Assembly (NCBI GenBank): GCA_015228995.1
Contig: JADGCM010000018.1
Location: 1-18,095, forward strand
Reading direction: 5' to 3'
Origin: Magnetococcales bacterium
Lineage (GTDB): Bacteria; Pseudomonadota; Magnetococcia; Magnetococcales; JADGCH01
DNA: 18,095 nucleotides
A program made the translations under genes and the position numbers. The notes under the pieces were generated by a model. It was not told the DNA's origin, searched no databases, and saw only the letters and a list, made by a program, of their open reading frames with translations. Every line of letters starts with the position of its first letter. Position 1 is the first letter of the stretch. Positions 14,277 to 18,095 of this stretch are shown here, in pieces.

Positions 14277-15485
14277 CTACAGGCTTTTGGGCACAGGGAG
14301 TGGTCTCTCGATCTTGAAGACCGTGATAAACCACAGCAAAAAGAAATAGCTAAAATAAACTGCGGTGGCGGCGCGACCAACATAGACAATCGGCAAGCTG
14401 CCAAGCACGACAGCATCGGCGGGATTATAGCCAACCCACCCCAACACAAAGCAGTCAACGACAAAGATCCAGAATAACTTGCTGGAAATCGGACGATAGC
14501 GAAAAGAACGTACCGGTGACCGATCCAGAAATGGTAGCACGAACAGGATGGCAATGGCAGCTCCCATGGCGATCACACCCACTAATTTACTCATCTGCCC
14601 CAAAAAATCGATGGAGCGCAAGATGGCATAAAAAGGCAGGAAATACCACTCTGGAACGATATGGGCCGGTGTCTTCATTGGGTCAGCCTGGATATAATTG
14701 TCCGGCTCAAGGAAGAAATTGGGGGCGAAGAAGACAAACACACAGAATAGAATCAGGAACACCCCCATCCCATAGAGATCCTTGATGGTATAATAGGGGT
14801 GAAACGGAATGGTGTCCTTGTGTTCCAGGTCAATTCCTTCCGGATTATTTGAATGAACAGCATGCAACGCCCAAACATGAACACCAACAGCGCCGATAAC
14901 AACAAAAGGCAACAGGAAGTGCAGTGCAAAGAAGCGATTGAGTGTTGGGTCGCCGACCGAAAAACCACCCCAGACCCAGACAACCAAATCTTCACCGATA
15001 ACGGGGATGGCACTCATCAGATTGGTGATCACTGCTGCACCCCAGAAAGACATCTGGCCCCACGGCAATACATAACCCATAAAGGCGGTGGCCATTAACA
15101 GAAAGAATATGATAACCCCAATCCACCAGAGGATTTCGCGTGGGCTACGATGCGACCCGTAGTACATACCACGCAATATATGAATGTACACAGCGATGAA
15201 AAAGAATGTGGCCCCGGTGGCGTGCATGTAACGCAACAACCAGCCCCAATTGACATCCCTCATGATATGTTCAACGGCATCAAAGGCCAATTTGGCATCG
15301 GGCTTATAGTGCATGGCCAAAAAGATGCCACTCACCAGCTGAATAATTAACACCATAAGCGCTAAGGAACCAAAGTTCCACCAGTAATTGAGATTTTTCG
15401 GCGTTGGGTATTCGATAGCCTGACTCTTGATTACCTCGGTAATGGGCAGACGTTCATCGACCCATGCCATGATCGATTTAAACAC
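14277..15485 (-). CDS. petB: Cytochrome b of the bc1 complex
   Basis: The membrane subunit that oxidises ubiquinol at the Qo site, carrying haems bL and bH. Its 402 residues match full-length proteobacterial cytochrome b. Two His pairs, each 14 apart, lie in the expected helices: His88/His102 and His189/His203. The Qo motif PEWY is at 278-281. Eight or so hydrophobic helices are visible, with cytochrome b N- and C-terminal domains both complete. The start is GTG at 15483-15485, supported by AAGGAGG (15493-15499) seven bases upstream; the next in-frame ATG, five codons later, has worse spacing. It lies 31 bases after petA and 19 before petC, fitting one transcript. Confidence 0.97.
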   Translation of the reverse strand: MFKSIMAWVDERLPITEVIKSQAIEYPTPKNLNYWWNFGSLALMVLIIQLVSGIFLAMHYKPDAKLAFDAVEHIMRDVNWGWLLRYMHATGATFFFIAVYIHILRGMYYGSHRSPREILWWIGVIIFFLLMATAFMGYVLPWGQMSFWGAAVITNLMSAIPVIGEDLVVWVWGGFSVGDPTLNRFFALHFLLPFVVIGAVGVHVWALHAVHSNNPEGIDLEHKDTIPFHPYYTIKDLYGMGVFLILFCVFVFFAPNFFLEPDNYIQADPMKTPAHIVPEWYFLPFYAILRSIDFLGQMSKLVGVIAMGAAIAILFVLPFLDRSPVRSFRYRPISSKLFWIFVVDCFVLGWVGYNPADAVVLGSLPIVYVGRAATAVYFSYFFLLWFITVFKIERPLPVPKSL

Positions 15486-15492
15486 AGGAAAT

Positions 15493-15499
15493 CCTCCTT
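15493..15499 (-). promoter_or_regulatory. Ribosome binding site supporting the GTG start of petB
   Basis: A full AAGGAGG on the minus strand, seven bases before the GTG at 15485, favours the GTG over the ATG five codons downstream. Confidence 0.8.
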
Positions 15500-15516
15500 A
15501 TTTACGATGGACGAGA

Positions 15517-16053
15517 TCAGGCCAACGCTTTGCCGATCACCAACGTCTTATCATTCTTGAATTCATGGTGGGGTACCGCCAGATTTTTAGGAGCTGGCCC
15601 TTTACGTACACGACCAGAGGTGTCGTAGTGTGTCCCATGGCAAGGGCAGAGAAAACCACCATATTCACCGGTACCGATCGGCTGCGGAACACAACCAAGA
15701 TGGGTGCAGGAGGCCAGCAACACCAACCACTCCGCTTTCTTGGCCCTCTCAGCATCCTTCTCTGGGTCACGCATGGAAGCGTCCCCGTCATCCTTACGGG
15801 CAGCTTCGATCTGTTGTGTGGTGCGGTGCAGAATAAAAACTGGCTTTCCCTGCCATGGCACGGTCACCATTTGTCCGGCCTGAATGGAGCTTAAATCGAC
15901 CTCAGTGGTGGCTTGAGCCAACACATCGGCAGAGGGACTCCACGAACGGATAAAGGGCCAAGCAGCACCGGCCACCCCTACGGCGCCCACAGCGCTGGTT
16001 GCCATGATCAAAAAGTCACGGCGATTTTCTTCATGCTGATCAACCATAGACAT
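15517..16053 (-). CDS. petA: Rieske iron-sulfur subunit of the bc1 complex
   Basis: Carries the 2Fe-2S cluster that takes the first electron from ubiquinol at the Qo site. The protein has 178 residues. The N-terminal RRDFL (11-15) followed by a hydrophobic helix (16-34) is a Tat-type signal anchor typical of Rieske subunits. CTHLGC (116-121) and CPCHG (136-140) supply the cluster ligands Cys116, His118, Cys136 and His139, and the structural disulfide pair Cys121/Cys138. The frame is open to 16104, but the ATG at 16053 has AGGAGG at 16065-16070, 11 bases away, and starts just before the Tat motif. It is preceded by the DsbA-like gene (64-base gap) and followed by petB. Confidence 0.96.
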   Translation of the reverse strand: MSMVDQHEENRRDFLIMATSAVGAVGVAGAAWPFIRSWSPSADVLAQATTEVDLSSIQAGQMVTVPWQGKPVFILHRTTQQIEAARKDDGDASMRDPEKDAERAKKAEWLVLLASCTHLGCVPQPIGTGEYGGFLCPCHGTHYDTSGRVRKGPAPKNLAVPHHEFKNDKTLVIGKALA

Positions 16054-16064
16054 TGATTTTCTGT

Positions 16065-16070
16065 CCTCCT
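16065..16070 (-). promoter_or_regulatory. Ribosome binding site deciding the petA start
   Basis: AGGAGG on the minus strand, 11 bases before the ATG at 16053. It argues against the longer frame beginning at 16104, which would include the ribosome binding site in the coding sequence. Confidence 0.75.
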
Positions 16071-16117
16071 GGTATGGTAAAAAGGCAACGGCTCGCGTCA
16101 ACAACGAACCACAACAG

Positions 16118-17128
16118 TCAACGTTTTAACTCGGCGTCGATAACCTCACGAATCTCCTCAAGCGGGACAGCTCCCACCAGTTTGATGCCATTGACAAAAA
16201 AAGTTGGCGTACCGCTAACGCCCAACCGCTCTCCCTCAGCGACATCGGCAATAACCCTGGCCTTATGGCGTCCCTCGTTCAGACACTGATCAAAGCGGGC
16301 CACATCCATGCTGCCAACAGTCTCAGCCAACTTTTTGAGTGTGGCCGGATCCAACATGTCGGACGCAAAAAGCGCGTCATGGTAGGCCCAAAACCGTCCC
16401 TGCTCGTCAGCGCACTGCGCCGCTTCAGCAGCCTTGGCCGCCTGGGGGTGGAACGAAAGCGGGTAATGGCGAAAGATAATACGTACCTTACCGGCGTATA
16501 GCTTATCCAACTGCCTCAAAGTGTCCTGAACACGGCGACAGTAAGAACACTGAAAATCGGAGAATTCAAAGATGGTTACTTTTGCATCAGATGGGCCCTT
16601 GGTAGGCGTCACCGCTCCCTGAACCGTGAATCGCGGCGCTTGGGGCGCTGTGATTAAAATCTCCGCCTTATACTTCTGTGCCAAATCAGCGATAAATTTG
16701 ATGCGAGCCTGCTCCCGCGCCCGTTCGGCCATAAACTCGCGCAATTTATCGCGCAACTGCGGGTCATCCTTCGGCAACCGCTGGCTATTTTTGGCGATAA
16801 ATTCGTCTAACTGCTGATCGGTAGGTTTTTCTGCCTTGGCGTTGATCTCAGCTTCTAATTGCTCCATGGAGATTTTGCGGGCAGCCGCCTCCAGTTTAAG
16901 CAACTGCTCGGCAACCATCTCCTGAATTTTTGTCATGCGTAGATCATAACGCCGGCGTTCCAGATCATAAAACGGACCTTGTAAAGCTTGGTCAAGCTTG
17001 GCACCGGAAACCACCCAGTCACCGACACGGGCCACCGGAACGTCCGTTTCCGCAGCATCTACCACAACGGGATACCAGGCAAGCAGCGAAAATACCGCCA
17101 GAGCGACTGACAACACGGTTTTAATCAT
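16118..17128 (-). CDS. Periplasmic DsbA-like thiol oxidoreductase with SurA-like N-terminal part
   Basis: A 336-residue exported protein with a Sec signal at 1-25. Residues 30-155 are helical and charged and resemble the N-terminal chaperone region of SurA/PpiD-type proteins (VARVGDWVVSGAKLDQAL, then helices). Residues 165-336 are a DsbA-type thioredoxin fold: FSDFQCSYCRRV holds the redox pair Cys194/Cys197, and VSGTPTFFVNG holds the cis-Pro308. A second Cys pair, Cys239/Cys282, could form a structural disulfide as in some alpha- and Gram-positive DsbA proteins. No catalytic isomerase domain of SurA is seen. AAGGAAG lies 11 bases before the ATG. Its place between the START pair and petA suggests it oxidises or folds bc1 proteins, perhaps the Rieske disulfide; this is inference from position. 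Confidence 0.85.
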   Translation of the reverse strand: MIKTVLSVALAVFSLLAWYPVVVDAAETDVPVARVGDWVVSGAKLDQALQGPFYDLERRRYDLRMTKIQEMVAEQLLKLEAAARKISMEQLEAEINAKAEKPTDQQLDEFIAKNSQRLPKDDPQLRDKLREFMAERAREQARIKFIADLAQKYKAEILITAPQAPRFTVQGAVTPTKGPSDAKVTIFEFSDFQCSYCRRVQDTLRQLDKLYAGKVRIIFRHYPLSFHPQAAKAAEAAQCADEQGRFWAYHDALFASDMLDPATLKKLAETVGSMDVARFDQCLNEGRHKARVIADVAEGERLGVSGTPTFFVNGIKLVGAVPLEEIREVIDAELKR

Positions 17129-17149
17129 GGCAACATCTACTTCCTTTAA

Positions 17150-17608
17150 TTATGATCCATGAGGAGAAGCGCTATAGGGCGCGTTGTAAATGGCCTCGGC
17201 ACGTTTTTGAAACGCCTCAACCATTTTCTGGGTCGCCGCCCCGAAAAAGGGACCAAGAGTCAGATCAAGCAGCCGCTTTTTGAAACGAAAATCGATGATG
17301 AAATCGATTCTAGTGCCCGCTTCGACGGCAACAAAGCGCCATTCGTTTTCCAAATGCTCAAAAGGCCCTTTGTGGAGACTAATTTGGATGCGCTCCGGAG
17401 GCCAAACACGGTCAACTGTTTGAAAAACCTCCCGCACCCCCTTAAAAGAAACCGTCATTTCCGCCATAAACTGGGTGGCGGCGACATCGAACTTGCGCGC
17501 TTTGACACACCAAGGCAAAAACAGCGGATAGTCGTCCATATTGACGACCAAGTCAAACATCTGTTGTTGCGAATAGGGCACCACGGCAACGGCCTTTTGA
17601 ATCGCCAT
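17150..17608 (-). CDS. START-domain Coq10/RatA-family protein, second of a tandem pair
   Basis: A 152-residue single-domain protein of the polyketide cyclase/START group that includes mitochondrial Coq10 and E. coli RatA. Family marks are VPYSQQQMFDLV, YPLFLPWCVKAR (about 27-38), SFKGVREVFQT, GPFEHLENEWRF, GTRIDFIIDFRFKKRLL and the C-terminal amphipathic helix MVEAFQKRAEAIY. Coq10-type members bind ubiquinone and are needed for normal respiration; RatA has also been reported to block 70S ribosome formation. The setting just upstream of bc1 genes favours the ubiquinone role. Its ATG overlaps the stop of the upstream paralogue by one base (TGATG), so translation is probably coupled. It ends 21 bases before the DsbA-like gene. 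Roughly half of its positions match the neighbour. Confidence 0.88.
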   Translation of the reverse strand: MAIQKAVAVVPYSQQQMFDLVVNMDDYPLFLPWCVKARKFDVAATQFMAEMTVSFKGVREVFQTVDRVWPPERIQISLHKGPFEHLENEWRFVAVEAGTRIDFIIDFRFKKRLLDLTLGPFFGAATQKMVEAFQKRAEAIYNAPYSASPHGS

Positions 17609-18054
17609 CAGATTTGACCTCTAGTAGGGGCATAAACAACAAAAGCCCGCTTACGAAACGCTTCCAGCATGGTCTGCGACGCGTGGGCAAATACCGGTCC
17701 CAACGTCATATTCAGCAAGCGACTCTTGAACTGAAAATCAATAAAAAAATCAACCCGTGTACCACCCTGAACCGAGGTAAACCGCCACTCGTTCTCCAAT
17801 TTCTCGAAAGGGCCCGAGTGAAGCCGAACCTCAATACGGCTGTGAGGATACAAGCGGTCAATGGTACGAAAGCTCTCTCGAAAACCCTTAAAATTTACCA
17901 CCATTTCTGCCGTAAATTGGGATGCCTGCTCATTAGACACCCGTGCCTGGGTGCACCAAGGCAAAAACTCTGGGTAACGTCGTACATCCGCCACTAACTG
18001 GTAAATTTGTTCCGGTTGGAACGGTACAATGTCACTAAGGCGAATCGCAGGCAT
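17608..18054 (-). CDS. START-domain Coq10/RatA-family protein, first of a tandem pair
   Basis: A 148-residue paralogue of the following gene, with the same landmarks: IVPFQPEQIYQLV, YPEFLPWCTQAR, NFKGFRESFRT, GPFEKLENEWRF, GTRVDFFIDFQFKSRLL and MLEAFRKRAFVVY. The core is the hydrophobic-pocket START fold and there is no signal peptide, so it acts in the cytoplasm or at the inner face of the membrane. The start ATG at 18054 has only a weak purine-rich leader. It is the first gene of the six-gene run to petC that I can see; more may lie beyond the window edge. Two copies in a row suggest division of labour, or a heterodimer, rather than simple redundancy. In E. coli the single ratA gene lies next to smpB; what lies upstream here is outside the window. 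Confidence 0.88.
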   Translation of the reverse strand: MPAIRLSDIVPFQPEQIYQLVADVRRYPEFLPWCTQARVSNEQASQFTAEMVVNFKGFRESFRTIDRLYPHSRIEVRLHSGPFEKLENEWRFTSVQGGTRVDFFIDFQFKSRLLNMTLGPVFAHASQTMLEAFRKRAFVVYAPTRGQI

Positions 18055-18095
18055 TTTTGTCAGGTCGCTCTACTTACATACAAATTTGATTTACA
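18055..18095 (-). other. Leader before the START gene pair (cut by window edge)
   Basis: AT-rich 41 bases. On the minus strand TATGTA about 25 bases before the ATG could be a -10 box, but any -35 would fall at or beyond the window edge. No clear ribosome binding site is seen. Confidence 0.25.

Noticed and set aside
14258..14554. N-terminal extension of cytochrome c1 from an ATG at 14554
   Set aside because: It lies wholly within petB. The ATG at 14257 has a good ribosome site and a typical signal peptide.
16054..16104. 17-codon longer Rieske protein starting at 16104
   Set aside because: The extension would code through the AGGAGG ribosome site and displace the Tat motif from the N-terminus.
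17159..17997. Plus-strand open frames opposite the START genes
   Set aside because: They are shadows of two well-supported minus-strand genes and show no family motif.
17150..18054. Type II toxin-antitoxin locus (RatA naming)
   Set aside because: No antitoxin-like gene lies beside the pair in the window, and the bc1 context fits a ubiquinone-related role better.

Overview
The window is an 18.1 kb piece of a proteobacterial chromosome. It carries a tRNA-queuosine gene, topoisomerase IV subunit A, exonuclease VII, pyrimidine synthesis, a complete proton-pumping cytochrome bc1 complex and ubiquinone-linked START proteins. ParC has the FGNIDGD form of the breakage-reunion domain that I associate with alphaproteobacteria, while cytochrome b and OMP decarboxylase look more gamma/beta-like. 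That mixture would suit a deep-branching lineage such as the Magnetococcia, but this is an inference from motifs only. I saw no tRNA, rRNA, CRISPR array, insertion sequence or phage gene.

Layout. Positions 1-738 (+): 3' two thirds of tgt. 735-1565 (-): an exported Sel1-repeat protein, convergent with tgt. 1566-1879: a divergent intergenic region with a 10-base direct repeat, a possible promoter and a long imperfect hairpin. 1880-7294 (+): a 1804-residue protein made almost entirely of 16 Ig-like repeats, most with an Asp/Asn-rich loop of calcium-binding type. 7295-9574 (+): parC, starting on the base after the stop codon of the giant gene. 9530-13297 (-): a compact run transcribed as FkbM-type methyltransferase, pyrF, second FkbM-type methyltransferase, xseA. 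The two methyltransferase genes are clearly AT-richer than their housekeeping neighbours. 13415-18054 (-): a six-gene run transcribed as two tandem START/Coq10-RatA proteins, a SurA-like/DsbA-like periplasmic thiol oxidoreductase, petA (Rieske), petB (cytochrome b) and petC (cytochrome c1).

How the genes fit together. The bc1 run is coherent. START proteins of the Coq10 group bind ubiquinone, the substrate of bc1. A DsbA-type enzyme could form the structural disulfide of the Rieske protein. petABC then encode the three catalytic subunits. The giant repeat protein is probably a surface or matrix protein, but it has no recognisable signal peptide or transporter beside it. A GC-rich palindromic element occurs twice, at 9541-9590 and 13355-13403, in opposite orientations. 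The first copy supplies the last codons and stop codons of both parC and xseA.

The points I rate highest are the giant Ig-like/calcium-loop gene joined to parC without spacing, the Coq10-Coq10-Dsb-bc1 gene run, the AT-rich methyltransferase genes on both sides of pyrF, and the palindromic repeat that ends two convergent genes.
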